The notes under the pieces are model-generated. The model made no database searches and was not told where the DNA came from. It saw nothing but the letters and a program-made list of their open reading frames with translations. Positions 1 through 11,563 of a DNA stretch of 60,000 nt are shown piece after piece (the first letter of the stretch is position 1; each line of letters starts with the position of its first letter). The position numbers and the translations under genes are program-made. The stretch is from Symsagittifera roscoffensis (lineage: Eukaryota > Xenacoelomorpha > Acoela > Convolutidae). Where the stretch lies: positions 27,463,649 through 27,523,648 of the forward strand of contig NC_087063.1 of the NCBI RefSeq assembly GCF_963678635.1. The letters run 5' to 3'.

Positions 1-109
1 TTTCCTCGCACGCTATGCAAAGTAAAAAGTGATTTTTTTGTACAAACTTTCGAAATGCAGAACAAGTTTGGTTGGTCAATGTTCGTTGATCGTAATGATA
101 GTTTTTGTA

Positions 110-330
110 AACTTCTTCCGATCACTTTTTGTTAAGTTCTGGGGGTATAAAATTTGGCCACGTTCTGAACTGATTATGCGCACTTTAAAGATTTCAATTG
201 TGATGTCGGAACTTAAATGCGATTTTTTTATGCGCGGCGAATCATCCCGCACAACAAAAATGTTCCAGCTTGAATTGATACAAGCTAATCGGTCGCATTG
301 AATAATAGCACTCATGTTTTTGCCCAAAAT
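110..330 (+). mobile_element. Helentron-like element, diverged subfamily, fragment
   Basis: The sequence shares with the copy at 335-730 the body blocks 'aagttctgggggt', 'attatgcgc', 'cggcgaat.atcccgcaca' and 'ttccagcttgaattga'. No clear 5' terminus or 3' hairpin is visible, so this is a fragment of the second subfamily (also seen at 18356-18812 and 39.2-42.3 kb). Confidence 0.5.
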
Positions 331-334
331 TTAT

Positions 335-730
335 TATTGTTCAGACATTCGAAAAAAAACGGAACATTTATGCTCGGTGTGGTTTTTTGTTTAGTCAATT
401 TTCACCAATCGAAATAATACTTTTCAACAAATTTTTTATACCCCATTGAAGATATTGACTTCTTGAGTTCAAATGTAAAAAGATATTTCACCTACAATTG
501 TTTTTTGTAAAGTTCTGGGGGTTTGAAAATTGCCAAATTGGCTATGTTCTGGACTAAATTATGCGCGCTTTGAAAAGTTTATTCAAAACGCTGAAAGCGT
601 AATGCGAATTATTTAAGCGTGGCGAATGATCCCGCACATCAAAATTGTTCCAAATTGAATTGAGGCTAGCTAAATGGTCGTATTGATTTCGTACGACTCA
701 AAATATTACACTTTGATTTTGTCCACATCT
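335..730 (+). mobile_element. Helentron-like element, diverged subfamily, 3'-truncated
   Basis: It begins near ttgttcagacattcga, a degraded form of the family 5' end TTGTTCCGACTTTCG. It continues through 'ggaacatttatgctcggtgtgg', 'aagttctgggggtttgaa' and 'aatgatcccgcacatc'. The 3' hairpin and GATACGAGCAGT tail are missing. Confidence 0.5.
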
Positions 731-2329
731 ATAGATTTCAATTTTTTCCCCAAAAACTATTCAAAACTTCGATCTGGATTAAACAGCACCTCACACGTCA
801 ATAGAACAAAATATATTGCGCGTTAATTGTCCAAATTACTCAAGCTAATCATTTTAAAACCGCCATATCTATCCATCCAATAGCTAAAACGCAGTTTCAA
901 TATCCATCCAATAGCTTAAATGCAATTTAGCTAAAATAGCTAAACAACCCTAACCTGCCAAAACAGCCGAAATGACAGATTCAAACAGACATACAAAAAA
1001 TTGGTCACAAGTGATTTTTCTTTTTCAGTTTGAGCCCAGGCTGCCATACCTACCTTTCAGATATATGGCTTAAAGAAGTGCGCTCAAAACTGGCTAGCTA
1101 AAAAATCGAAATTTGTGATAAGAAAAAAAACGTGCTGAGCACAACTTTCCATCCTGTGTTTGAATATAATTTATCTCAAAGTTTTTGTGCCTAAATTCAG
1201 TGTTCTTTTACGCAGGTGGTTGCTAACTATCTGCGCTAACTCCATGTTGTTGTATCGACCATTTTAAATACATTAGGAGCTTTGGACCATTGTATTCGGA
1301 TGTGTTTTAGTTTTTTTTGTTTTCCACGCACAATCAGGTATCACAAATAATCATCGGAAAGTTTCGAGTGATTTATCATAATTAAAATCCTTTCAGTCGT
1401 AATTTGAGGACTATGATCGGAACAGTTTTTTGCTACTTGTTAAATTTTGTCACAAAATCTATGCCACGTTCTTAATTTCAGTAAATTGCAGTGAACTTAC
1501 GCAACACCACCGCACCCATGTCTGAACAATTTTACCGTATTTTTTTTTATCTCGAGCTAGTTTTTTTTTGACTTTTGAGTTAATTGAATATATTCTTTGA
1601 TTTCAGATTATTTGTTTGGATAACTAAGATAATTATTTAAGTGGTTGGTTATATTGCTGACGTAATTGACATAATTTGTTAGAGAACAGTACTTTTTAAT
1701 TTCATTAAAATCTCTGACAAGGTTTTTCCGCAAGAGAATCTGATTCTTAGCGTCGTTTGAAAGCATGGGAATGAATCCAATCCCGAGTTCAGGTCAGCGA
1801 TTTTTGCGACCATTTTAAATGAGCATTTGATAAATTTGTGATACAAAACTTCTTAGAGGTTAAACTTGCGCTATGTTGCCATATAAAGCAATATATTTTT
1901 TCTATCACGACCTCAAAAATTTCAAAATCTCCTATATTTAAATATTTAAAAAAACATACTAAAAGTGATATTTCAGTGTTTTTTTTAAAAAATATTTTGG
2001 CAAAAAGTTTGGCGCACGCTTCCCAATCAAAATTAATGTTTAAAGTGCTAGGGGGTATTAGGTAAAGGTTAAGTGCTGGACGTCCAAAAATGTATTTTAT
2101 AAAAAGTACCAAAGCGACCAGGGTTTCGAATCCCTGCGGATCCATTCCTGAAGACTCCGCTCAGGGCGCCCTTTGAGAGACAATTTCAGGAGGGAAAACT
2201 TAAAAAAAAAACGTCTAAAAATTTTTTTTGAAGTGAACCGCCTTTTCAAACTTATATTTCGGTTATACTTTTAACCAAAACTTGGCCGAAATGCACTATT
2301 TCAGACTTTCGAAGAGCAAATGCATGTAA
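731..2329. other. Intergenic/repeat sequence, no gene seen
   Basis: There is a reversed, degraded Helentron-like fragment around 780-1160 (blocks 'cacctcacacg', 'attgcgcgttaattgtccaaatt' and 'gctgagcacaactttcc'). Two imperfect copies of a roughly 34-bp unit 'tatccatccaatagct...' lie at 866-930. A short GC-rich stretch at 2105-2190 looks like a tRNA T-arm but has no partner arms. No supported ORF. Confidence 0.4.
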
Positions 2330-2353
2330 TTACGCAAACTGAGGGGTATTTAC

Positions 2354-2554
2354 CTCAGTGATTGCGTCAGTCACGTGGGAGTTGAAAATGTCGGGGGAGG
2401 AGAGCACAACAGATAGGACTGCGACAAGGAGCACCAGGAATCCCGAGTTGACGGAGTGGGTGACGGAATAGCGACTGAAAGGGTCTGTGATTGCACTGCA
2501 CCTGTCGTAGGAGAGAACTGTCAGAATACCCGTTGTGAACACAAGGAAAAACAC
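2354..2554 (-). CDS. GPCR exon carrying TM3, ICL2 and TM4 (class A, DRC motif)
   Basis: This 201-bp exon (67 codons, phase 0 at both ends) has an acceptor tgttttcag and a donor gtaaat. It starts VFFLVFTTGI, continuing directly from the FCK of the preceding exon into TM3. It reaches SYDRCSAITDPF, the DRY box followed by the usual A-I-x-x-P-F of ICL2, then TM4, and ends in ECL2 (NSHVTDAITE). The DRY tyrosine is replaced by cysteine. Its higher GC content stands out from the AT-rich surroundings. TM5-TM7 must lie in exons at lower coordinates. None was recognised between 1 and 2353, so the gene probably runs out of the window. Without TM5-7 and the ECL2 cysteine it cannot be shown that the gene is functional. 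Confidence 0.85.
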
Positions 2555-2619
2555 CTGAAAACATAAAGCAGCTATTGATTATATGTGATCACACACTTCG
2601 GCCGAGGGCATGACCTTTT

Positions 2620-3192
2620 TGCCTAATAAAAATGATAATAATAATCATAATATTGATAATAGTAATCATAATAATCATAATAATCATACTAATCATAATA
2701 ATCATAATTAAAACAATACTAATAATAATGATAATAATCATAATATTTTAAAAAAATAATCAAATCATAATAATCATAATAATCATAATAATCACAATAA
2801 TCATAATAATCATAATAATCATAATAATAATAAAAATAATAATCATAATAATCAAATAATAATCATAGTAATGATAATAATAATCATAATAATCATAATA
2901 ATCATAATAATAATAAAAATAATAATCATAATAATCAAATAATAATCATAGTAATGATAATAATAATCATAATAATCATAATAATCATAATAATAATAAT
3001 CATAATGATAATCATAATAATCGTATTAATAATTATAATAATCATAACTAAAACAATAATAATAATAGCAATAGTGATTATATTCATAATATTAATAAAA
3101 ATAATCAAATTATAATAATCATAATAATCACAATAATATTAATATTCATAATAATCACAATATTAATCATAATAATAATAATAGTCATAAAA
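2620..3192. repeat. ATAATC/AAT microsatellite array
   Basis: About 570 bp of imperfect AAT and ATAATC units, read as (ataatc)n on the plus strand with interruptions. An internal duplication of about 95 bp is visible ('aataataataaaaataataatcataataatcaaataataatcatagtaatgat' occurs twice). It lies in the large GPCR intron. Confidence 0.9.
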
Positions 3193-3449
3193 CTTGTTCT
3201 TAAGGACGGTTTGAAACAATAACAAATTAGTTTATTTCACCATTAATATTATTGCAGTGAACTTAATAATACTTATTTTTGTTTTGCAAAAAGAAAATAG
3301 TCAAAAAATTGAAAAGAGAAAATTTCAAAAAGTAAAACTGTCAAAAATATTCAAAAATGTCTAAAATTTTTTTAAGCAATCAATTGCCAAAAATAACTAA
3401 ATAATCACCTCACACTCAGAGTCTATTGACCGTTATCGTTTTTCATTAT

Positions 3450-3983
3450 TTCTGACCAAAATTTGACCGAAAAGCAGTATTTCAGACTTCGAAGACCAAA
3501 TGCATGTAGTCATATGAACGCGGGCTGCGGAATATTTGTGTTCGGGTGGGTTTTTTTTCTTCAGACAAATTTCGACATTTTAACCAGCCATTTCTAACGA
3601 ATTTTTGTAAAATCATTCGAAAGCTATTGTTGTTCTTAGCTTAAATTCGAAGAAATATGTCACCTGTGATCATTTTTTAGAAGGTGTTGGGGGTTTAAAT
3701 AATGCCATTTTGGCCAATTTGGGACAGTTAACGCGCGATATTAACGGGTAAGCGGAGATTTAATCCGTCTTAAAAATCGTTCCAAATTAATTCAAGCTTG
3801 TTAATAGAATCTACATCTATCGCTTTGTACTTAATATGGCGTGTGAGGGGATGTTTTTATAAAAAATCTCAAATTAAAATTTTTTTTTAATACATTTAAA
3901 TTTCTCATGTTATTACTGCTCCATTTATTATTAAAAAGCAGTTGGAACATTCAAGGCTTAAACTTGATACGAGCAGTCTTGTT
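3450..3983 (+). mobile_element. Helentron-like element, 5' end degraded
   Basis: The body blocks are 'ttcttcagacaaatttcgac', 'gccattttggccaatttggga', 'ttaacgggtaagcggagatttaatccgtct' and 'tatggcgtgtga'. It ends with the family 3' tail gatacgagcagtcttgtt. The inverted TTGGAACATTCAAGG lies inside the 3' end. The usual 3' hairpin CAGGGC-loop-GCCCTG is decayed (caaggcttaaacttg). Confidence 0.65.
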
Positions 3984-4526
3984 CTTATAGTTGTTTTGTT
4001 GACAGAAGCTCTTTTTTTGTTACTCAAAGTCGTTTTCTTGCGTCAAAAGTTTTCACGTGGTTCACTTCTTTTGCAGCCGACATTGGTCAGGCAGTGGCAG
4101 ATATGAAGCGAGAAGTAAAGTGAAAGCTCGATTTCACACACCATCATTGGCATTTTAAGGTGCGTTTACACGAAAATCAATCATTTTGCTTAGCGCGAAA
4201 TTACTTGAAAACCACGTAATTAACTTTGTTTCCAACAATACAAAAACAAGCCTCAAGATGACAAATGAATCAATTTCTGTTTCTTGATGTTTCTTCAAAG
4301 CTTATGAATTTGGTTTTGCGACATAGAAAACTGAAAGACGTTGGCATTTTTGTCAATTATGTTGTATCGCCAAATAATCAAAAAAACTATTGTGAAAATT
4401 TGATAAGTGCTCGACCAAAAAAATTAAGCCAAAAAAATTTAATAAGTACTTCAACAAATATCAATTAAATTTGATATGTTTTTCAACAACTACCTCGAAA
4501 AATTAATGAAACCTCAACAAATTAAA
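3984..4526. other. Unassigned AT-rich intron sequence
   Basis: I see no gene or repeat boundary here. Short ATG-started frames exist but have AT-driven composition and no family resemblance. Confidence 0.4.
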
Positions 4527-4686
4527 ACAGTGGGAGTAAAAGAGTTTTTAAGCTACGTTTCAGCTAAAAGCTTCAAAACAAGACTAGGCATTGTAACGAA
4601 TTGTTGGACATCACGCCATATATCAATTTTTTGCAACTAAATGTGAGGCAATTGCGACTAATTTGTGAAAATTGGCGAATAATTTT

Positions 4687-5147
4687 TGTTCCGACTTTCG
4701 ATGAAAGTGACGAAACAATCGTGATGGGAGTGTTTTTTTTTCTCCAGGCAAATTTTGACGTATTTTTTCCTATCATCCTGAAGGTTGTGTTGTCCTAGGT
4801 TGTTTTACATGTAAAAGTAGTTTTACCTGTGATCTTTTTTTCAAGTTATAGAGGTTAGAAATATTGTCAAAAACGCCGAGCTAGGACAATTATTGTGCGA
4901 TATATTTCGTGCTGTTAACGCATAAGTGGAGATTTAATCTGCCTTAAAAGTCGTTCCAAATTGAATTGAGGCGTGATATTTGATCTATTTAATACTTTGC
5001 TTAACGCCAAGCATATCATTTTGTACTTTACGTGTTGGTGTATGATTTCGACCTAGATCTAACTTTTTTCTAATGTTATCATTGTTTTAAAAGGAAAATT
5101 AGTCCAATCGGAATATTCATGGCTTCACCCTGATACGAGCAGTCTTG
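4687..5147 (+). mobile_element. Helentron-like element, near full length
   Basis: The 5' end is ttgttccgactttcgatgaaagt. The 3' end is a decayed hairpin followed by gatacgagcagtctt. The inverted copy of the 5' terminus appears inside the 3' end as ATCGGAATATTCAT, diverged. No coding capacity. Confidence 0.7.
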
Positions 5148-5442
5148 TTTTTAGATTAAGCATCTGTTTCATATTCATCACTCTCGAGTCTAGTTTTCAG
5201 TCTTATTATTATAGTTTTGCGACTATTTTGGGACTATATTGATTAAAGTAAATAATTTTTGTACAATCGTGACAAATTTCTATTTTTTAATGACTACTTG
5301 TGAGATGAATGCGATTCAATTTCAAGCTTTCAGCAATTGACTATAGTCTGAAAGCCTGAATTTTAATCGCATTTAACTTAAACTTTCCGCTGATTGACTA
5401 GTTTTGATTGTTTCGCGGATAATTTTTTTATATGAACTTATT

Positions 5443-5636
5443 GTTCCGACTTTCGTAACGAAAGTAACGCAATATTTGTGCTCGGGGTGGGTTTTTTCTT
5501 CAGACAAAATTCGACTTTTTAACTAGCCATTTTTGACAAAAAAATTTTTATCATTCAAAAGGTATTGTTTTCCTGAGCTTAAATTTGAAAAGATATTTTA
5601 TCTGTGATCAGTTTTTGTAAAGTTTTGGGGGTTTGA
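5443..5636 (+). mobile_element. Helentron-like 5' fragment truncated by the tandem duplication
   Basis: It starts ttgttccgactttcgtaacgaaagt, with the perfect ACTTTCG-TAA-CGAAAGT hairpin. It stops at the duplication junction, where the second unit starts. Confidence 0.75.
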
Positions 5637-5797
5637 ACAGTGGGAGTAAAAGAATTTTTAAGCTACGTTTCAGCTAAAAGCTGCAAAACAAGACTAGGCA
5701 TTGTAACGAATTGTTGGACATCACGCCATATATCAATTTTTTGCAACTAAATGTGAGGCAATTGCGACTAATTTGTGAAAATTGGCGAATAATTTTA

Positions 5798-6157
5798 GTT
5801 CCGACTTTCGATGAAAGTGACGAAACAATCGTGCTGGGAGTGTTTTTTTTCTCCAGACAAGTTTTGACAATTATTGTGCGATTATTGTGAGCTGGGACAA
5901 TTATTGTGCGATATATTTCGTGCTATTAACGCATAAGTGGAGATTTAATCTGCCTTACAAGTCGTTGCAAATTGAATTGAGGCGTGATGTTTGATCTATT
6001 TAATACTTTGCTTAACGCCAAGCATATCACTTTGTACTTTACGTGTTGGTGTATGATTTTGACCTAGATCTAACTTTTTTCTAATGTTATCATTGTTTTA
6101 AAAGATAAATTAGTCCAATCGGAATATTCATGCTTCACCCTGATACGAGCAGTCTTG
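5798..6157 (+). mobile_element. Helentron-like element, internally deleted
   Basis: This is the unit 2 counterpart of the copy at 4687. It starts gttccgactttcgatgaaagt and ends gatacgagcagtctt, with about 100 bp of the 5' half missing. Confidence 0.7.
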
Positions 6158-6451
6158 TTTTTAGATTAAGCATCTGTTTCATATTCATTACTCTCGAGTC
6201 TAATTTTCAGTCTTATTATTATAGTTTTGCGACTATTTTGGGACTATATTGATTAAAGTAAATAATTTTTGTACAATCGTGACAAATTTCTATTTTTTAA
6301 TGACTATTTGTGAGATATATGCGATTCAATTTCAAGCTTTCAGCAATTAACTATAGTCTGAAAGCCTGAATATTAATCGCATTTAACTTAAACTTTCCGC
6401 TGATTGACTAGTTTTGATTGTTTCGCGGATAATTTTTTTAAATGAACTTAT

Positions 6452-7141
6452 TGTTCCGACTTTCGTAACGAAAGTAACGCAATATTTGTGCTCGGGGTGG
6501 GTTTTTTCTTTAGACAAAATTCGACTTTTTAACTAGCCATTTTTGACAAAAAAATTTTTATCATTCAAAAGGTATTGTTTTCCTGAGCTTAAATTTGAAA
6601 AGATATTTTATCTGTGATCAGTTTTTGTAAAGTTTTGGGGGTTTGAAAATTTGGGCCCGGGGTGGTTTTATGTCTTCAGACAAATTTCGACTTTTCAACT
6701 AGCCATTTTTGACGAAAGTTTTTTCTAACATTCAAAAGGTATTGTTTTCCTGAGCTTAAATTTGAAAAGATATTTTATCTGTGATCAGTTTTTGTAAAGT
6801 TATGGGGGTTTGAAGACTGCCATTTTGGACAATTTGGGACAATTAACGCTCGATGTAATTTGCGCTATTAATGCGTAAGTGGCGATTTATCCGTCTTAGA
6901 AATCGTTCCAATTTGGTTGAAAGAAGCCTATTTGCCATAATTGGTTTGTTACAAGGAGCGAAATCTATTCTTTTGTACTTTATATGGCGTGTGGGAGGAT
7001 GACTTCATTTGAAAAATTTCGAATTTTAGATTTTTTTTTCATTCTATTTTATTACATTTAATTTTGTTTGTTACTACTGCTCCATAAACCTTAAAAGGCA
7101 GTCAGAACCTTCAGGGCTTTGCTCTGATACGAGCAGTCTTG
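6452..7141 (+). mobile_element. Helentron-like element with internal duplication
   Basis: It starts ttgttccgactttcgtaacgaaagt and ends gatacgagcagtcttg. A block of about 170 bp from 'gctcggggtggg' to 'agttttgggggtttgaa' is repeated at 6655-6833, which lengthens this copy. The subterminal cagtcagaaccttcag is the inverted partner of the 5' end. The hairpin (cagggctttgctctg) has mismatches. Confidence 0.75.
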
Positions 7142-9339
7142 TTATTATTTCATAACCGATTATTGTTTCATAAATTTTTGGAACAGTTTGAGGCGATTGT
7201 AATTGATAATTTTTTGTCTGGTTTTCATTTTTCTCTTATGAAATATAATTGAATTAACTGATGATATTGATTGCCCAATTTTACTTCAAACTTGCTTCAA
7301 GTTTGCCAATATCTAAGTTTTTTGTAGAAGTCGCCTATTTAAATTGGTGAGAAATACCTTTCCAGCAGTTTTGAAAATGGTTAAAACAAGAAACGCTTTT
7401 TTTTCTTCATTTTTTCTTGATTTTGTTATGTTGAACATGCTAAGTTTTTCATCTTAATTTGAGTAAGTTATTTTTTTTGTGACTCATTGCGTTGAGTTGA
7501 TTTAATATATTAAGATTAACTTAAACTCTTTCGAAAAACCGATTTACAAACAATCAATTTTTCGAAAAAGAAGCCTTATAGCTGTACACAAAAGTTACAA
7601 GTTTTTGACATTTTCGTCAGTCAAATTACAAATATGGCGAAATTTTACTAGCAGTTTAACTTTTGGATTCTTGATAGTAAACTTGTTTTTTTTTCAATGC
7701 CAAAATTTTTGATTGTTATGTGTAAGACTAAATAAAAGAAATTAAAGCGAAACTGAAGATATTTTGTTTGAACTTTCATGTGAGGAGAGCATCTTCAAAC
7801 AACAAAGAAATTTTACTCAAACAGTTTCATACTGCAAAAAAAAGCTAGACACACAACTTCGCACTGCAAAGAATGCTCGTCGTAGAGTTATCATATAATT
7901 TTCTGAACGTTTGAAAAGCTAATAAAATTGTACAGCTAGAGTCTTTTACCAAACTGGTTGTTGATAAGTAATCTCAGGCTGAGAGATTTCGTTATTGACA
8001 CCAATTTTGTCGTCCAAAGTGTAGCGAATCCTTCCAAACTGAATTGAGATATCGATTTTTTTGCAAAAAGCAGTACAAGACGCGACCTGACCTTGCATTA
8101 CAGTGACTAATTGTAATAAAAATTCGTTTCATTTTTGATGAAATTATTTTTTTGGTAAAATTAATCTCTTTTATTTACTTTACGCACGTTGAAAAGCAGT
8201 CGCTTTATCATGGTTTCATTCCAAAATCTACCATTTTATAAAAAAAAAATTTGTTTAGCTTTAATTTTGTTCATGGGATAAAATTTTACGTATGTTTTCA
8301 GAAGCTTGGAAACTTGCATGAGCCGGGGTCTTTAGTGTTTTTTATTGCAAACTCTAATGATTCACATGCAAAACAATTACATTTGCAAGTTTAAAAACAA
8401 AAAAACATGTTTCGTAAAAAAAGAAGTAGAAAAAAAGAGACAATTTGGGGCAAGGAATTACCTTAGTTTCTGACAAATATCAATAAACGTCAGCTTCTGT
8501 TTTTTTGTACCCTTGCTGTTCGTTGTTGGAGTAAAACAAGAGTGCTGCAAGAAAAAAGAATTGTCATTTTTAACACGCGTTTTTCAAAGCCAATTATAAA
8601 TCTAAAATCAAAGCTAAAGAATCTGAAGTCGATTTAATTTGAATTTCAAAACCTAAAAAGTCTGATAAACTACACAATTAAACAAAGAGATAAGCTGATT
8701 CAATCAAAAAATTTTTTTTTGAAGGGTAGATGAAACAAAGAACTTCAGCATCATACTTGTTACAAAAAAAGGCTTGACATTCGAAAAACGTGAACTACTT
8801 GAGATACTTTTGATGGAAAAACAACCCTTTTTTAGGAATTTGATCAAAATGTCAATAAATAATTCCATTAAATTTTTAGGAAAATGTTCTTCTATCATCT
8901 TAATCTCAAATAATGTCAACTAAAAAATTGATTGAATCATGAGATCAAAAGAAATGGAGAAGTCAAAAAACCATATCAGAATTTCAAAAAAAACACTTAT
9001 TCAGTTTTTCTTGCAGCAGAAAATTATTTGGTGATAATCACCAGATTTTTAGAAGATAATAATTAAGTGAACAAAAGACTTTCGATAAAGTAGCTAAGTG
9101 CAGCTGTATTGAGAAAAAAATTTATATAATGAATGTTGTTAAACTTAAAAAAACTTAAAATCAACTTTGATTATTTAACTTTTTTGAAGAACCTGTAAAA
9201 AATTTGAACATGAAAAAAAAGAAAAAATTTACAAATAACTTTAAGTTGATGCCATATAAAAGCAAATTGCAAAATGACAGGTTCAATAATTAATTCAACA
9301 TTCGAAGAAAATTACAGAAAATTTGTAGGCGGGCGTTTT
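7142..9339. other. Unassigned AT-rich intron sequence
   Basis: Long A and T runs and no motif-bearing ORF. The minus-strand frame at 8704-8919 has a low-complexity composition and no recognisable domain. Nothing else is seen. Confidence 0.4.
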
Positions 9340-9875
9340 TTTGCCATAAGCATTTTGACTTTTCTATGTGGATTATAAAAACTAAAAAATTGGCCAGTTT
9401 GAGTAAACTATAGTGCAATTTATTGTGTTCGTGTAATGCCTAAGCAGTAAATTAATCTCTTTCACGAGTTGTTTTGAAATGAATTGAGGCAAAATAAATA
9501 AAACTTCAACTAGTCGAAATAAGCATTGAGAAAGTTATGTGAATTAAAAAAACTGATAAAATGGCCAGTTTGAGTAAATTATGGTGCAATTTATTGCGCT
9601 CTTGTAATTCGTAAGCGGCTAACTAAGCTGCTTAACAAGTTTTTTCAAAATGAATTGATGCAAATTAATTGGCTTCAGTTATACGTTAATAATAGAATAA
9701 AAGACCACTTTGTGCTTATTATATCTACGAGTAGGGTAAAAAAAGTTACAAGAAAAAATTGGATGTTTTCTTTTTTTTCCAAAATTTTATTCAGGTAACA
9801 GTACTCTATAAAAGATAGATGTGAAAGATCAATCGGAATATTCAAGGTTTGCTGTGATACGAGCAGTATTTGATT
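9340..9875 (+). mobile_element. Diverged Helentron-like element with duplicated core
   Basis: The core block 'tggccagtttgagtaaa.tat.gtgcaatttattg...cgtaagc' occurs twice (about 9390-9500 and 9560-9670). The copy ends in the family 3' signature 'tcggaatattcaaggtttgctgtgatacgagcagta'. It is much more diverged than the copies at 47-48 kb, so it is older. Confidence 0.55.
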
Positions 9876-9898
9876 AGTCTTAAAAACATAAAAGCAGA

Positions 9899-9965
9899 AC
9901 TGCTCGTATCATGGTGAAGCGCTGATTGTTCTGTCCGCTTTTTAAAAGTAAGACGTAGTGCTGAA
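9899..9965 (-). mobile_element. Helentron-like 3' end, inverted neighbour
   Basis: It reads actgctcgtatcatggtgaagcgctgattgttctgtccgcttttta, the reverse complement of the family 3' end. It lies about 20 bp from the tail of the preceding copy, so the two 3' ends face each other. The body is not recognisable. Confidence 0.6.
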
Positions 9966-10269
9966 TAAACGTTTTTAAGTAAAATTGAGAACTTGACAGC
10001 CTGAAAAAAGTAAAAATGTGTATTTTCTTCAAGTTTTGGTGAAAATTTTTTCTTCACACGCTTAACATTACCTTTTAATGTTTTAGTGTCTGGTTGAAAA
10101 CGTGTTAAAACACAAAAATGACACTTAAATGAAAACTTATTTGACTTGATTACGTTTGGTTTGAAAGAAAAAACATTTTCGTTTAAATTTTCCTTCTTTC
10201 CCACTTGTTGTTATATTACGCACAGATATACACACTTTTTTCGGGTAAAACTAAGATTTCTCGCATCTG

Positions 10270-10400
10270 GAAAACGCCCTGGATGTTTCGACTGCCCTTC
10301 TGTCTATGGATAAGAGTTTGATTTTTAAAAAATGACAAAAACTTCCCAATTTTGGAAATTTTTGTCATTTTTTAAAAATCAAACACTAATCCATAGACAA
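10270..10400. repeat. Long hairpin with 41-nt arms
   Basis: The arms are 10301-10341 and 10359-10399, each 41 nt with two mismatches, around a 17-nt loop. The left flank (ctggatgtttcgactgccc) resembles a Helentron-like 3' end in reverse. The tctatgga at the arm's outer edge is also part of that family ('ggtctatggagcag'). It may therefore be a fold-back derivative. Confidence 0.8.
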
Positions 10401-10489
10401 GAGGAAACTTGGGAAGTAGAAAAATGGGAGTTTCTGATTTTTGTAAACTGATCTTCGATCCAACTGAATAAAATTTTGTTCAGTTTTGC

Positions 10490-11084
10490 GTTACGAGGTC
10501 AAACTGTGCACTGGATAGGTGCAAAGTTTGGTATCTGTATGGTCCAAGGCTTCCATAGACAAGTCTTAAAACAGGTTCCGAAATGCAAGTGGATTCCGTT
10601 CACAAAATTTCCGTGGATTACTTGTACAAATATCTGTAAGGTAAATTTTGTCGGTACATTAGTTTTGTTGCGGATTCCGCAACGAGCGAATATTGGTAAT
10701 TGTTCCGGATTCCGTAAAGCAATTTCCGCAAATGCAAGTGGATTCCGCAAATTTATGCGGATTCCGCTTATAATTGACGGATTCAGTTTAAAATATGCCA
10801 ATTCCACTTACAGCTGCGGATTCCACGACAGCTTAAGTTTACTAAACAAATATATTATTATTTATTTGTGGATTCCACAAACCATTCTGGATCCCGCAAA
10901 CTTTGTTGCAAATTACGCAAAATTTCTAGTTTTTGGAGCAATTTTGAGCAATACAGTGTTTTAGCTATTCGTCCTTGGAATCCAAAACAGTAAAGAAAAT
11001 TAGGAAAAATAGCAACAATTCTGTTTTTGGCCTGTTGCGGAATCCGCTTACAATTCACAACTCCACAGCTTGGCCGCGTAATGT
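10490..11084. mobile_element. Inverted-repeat element rich in GCGGATTCCGC motifs
   Basis: The ends are ttacgaggtcaaactgtg and cacagcttggccgcgtaa, related as inverted repeats at 14 of 18 positions. Between them about ten copies of a palindromic GCGGATTCCGC-type box lie at irregular spacing. A smaller relative with the same ends is at 36487-36690. The plus-strand 162-codon frame inside it arises from the repeated box and shows no domain, so I do not call it a gene. Subterminal repeat clusters of this kind are known as transposase-binding sites in some DNA transposons. Confidence 0.6.
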
Positions 11085-11563
11085 GTTCTTCATGCGCCAA
11101 TTACGACCGGTAATCTGAAGATGCCCAATGTCACTTTCATTGAAGGCCGCTACCTCGATTCCAGCAATAGCAAAGAACGTACTAGTCTAAATTGATTCCC
11201 TGCTATGCGTATACTCAGCATGTTGTCTTTAAGCGGCAGTGGGAAAACAAAACTGCCAATCAGCAAATCGAAAAGCTGAACGAGCGAGAAAGATGCAATC
11301 ATAAGTGAAGTTTCTATTAGTATAGTTATCCACAGAACAGAAAAGGCTCGTCATACAACCAAAATCTTTGCGACAACGCTGATAGCGGGAACCACTGCCA
11401 AAATCAGTTTATAGGATTTGATAAGAAAATTACACCGAAAATTACGAATAAGACTCGCACGCAAAACCACATCAAAAAAATAAACTTCTCAACAATTTGC
11501 TACGCCGAACGCTTTAAAGCTCAAATATTCTAGATCAGGGGATAAATATACTGAACTATGATC

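Larger units (their letters stand above)
4527..6647. repeat. 1.1 kb tandem duplication (two units)
   Basis: Unit 1 (4527-5636) and unit 2 (5637-6647) both begin acagtgggagtaaaaga and end agttttgggggtttgaa, with a period of 1110 bp. The units match nearly base for base, except for about 100 bp missing from unit 2 near 5860. Each unit holds one whole Helentron-like copy and the start of the next, so the breakpoint lies inside an element. This fits unequal exchange between two tandem copies. Confidence 0.85.

Noticed and set aside
2105-2150. tRNA-like T-arm (cagggtttcgaatccctgcggatcca)
   Set aside because: The stem-loop resembles a T-arm, but the loop is one base too long and no D-arm, anticodon arm or acceptor partner is found upstream. 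It is not called a tRNA or SINE.
2620-3192. CRISPR-like or regulatory repeat array
   Set aside because: It is an imperfect trinucleotide/hexanucleotide microsatellite with no spacers.
10476-10964. 162-codon plus-strand ORF
   Set aside because: It lies wholly inside the GCGGATTCCGC-rich element, its repeated GFRK/WIP phrases come from the box itself, and there is no domain.
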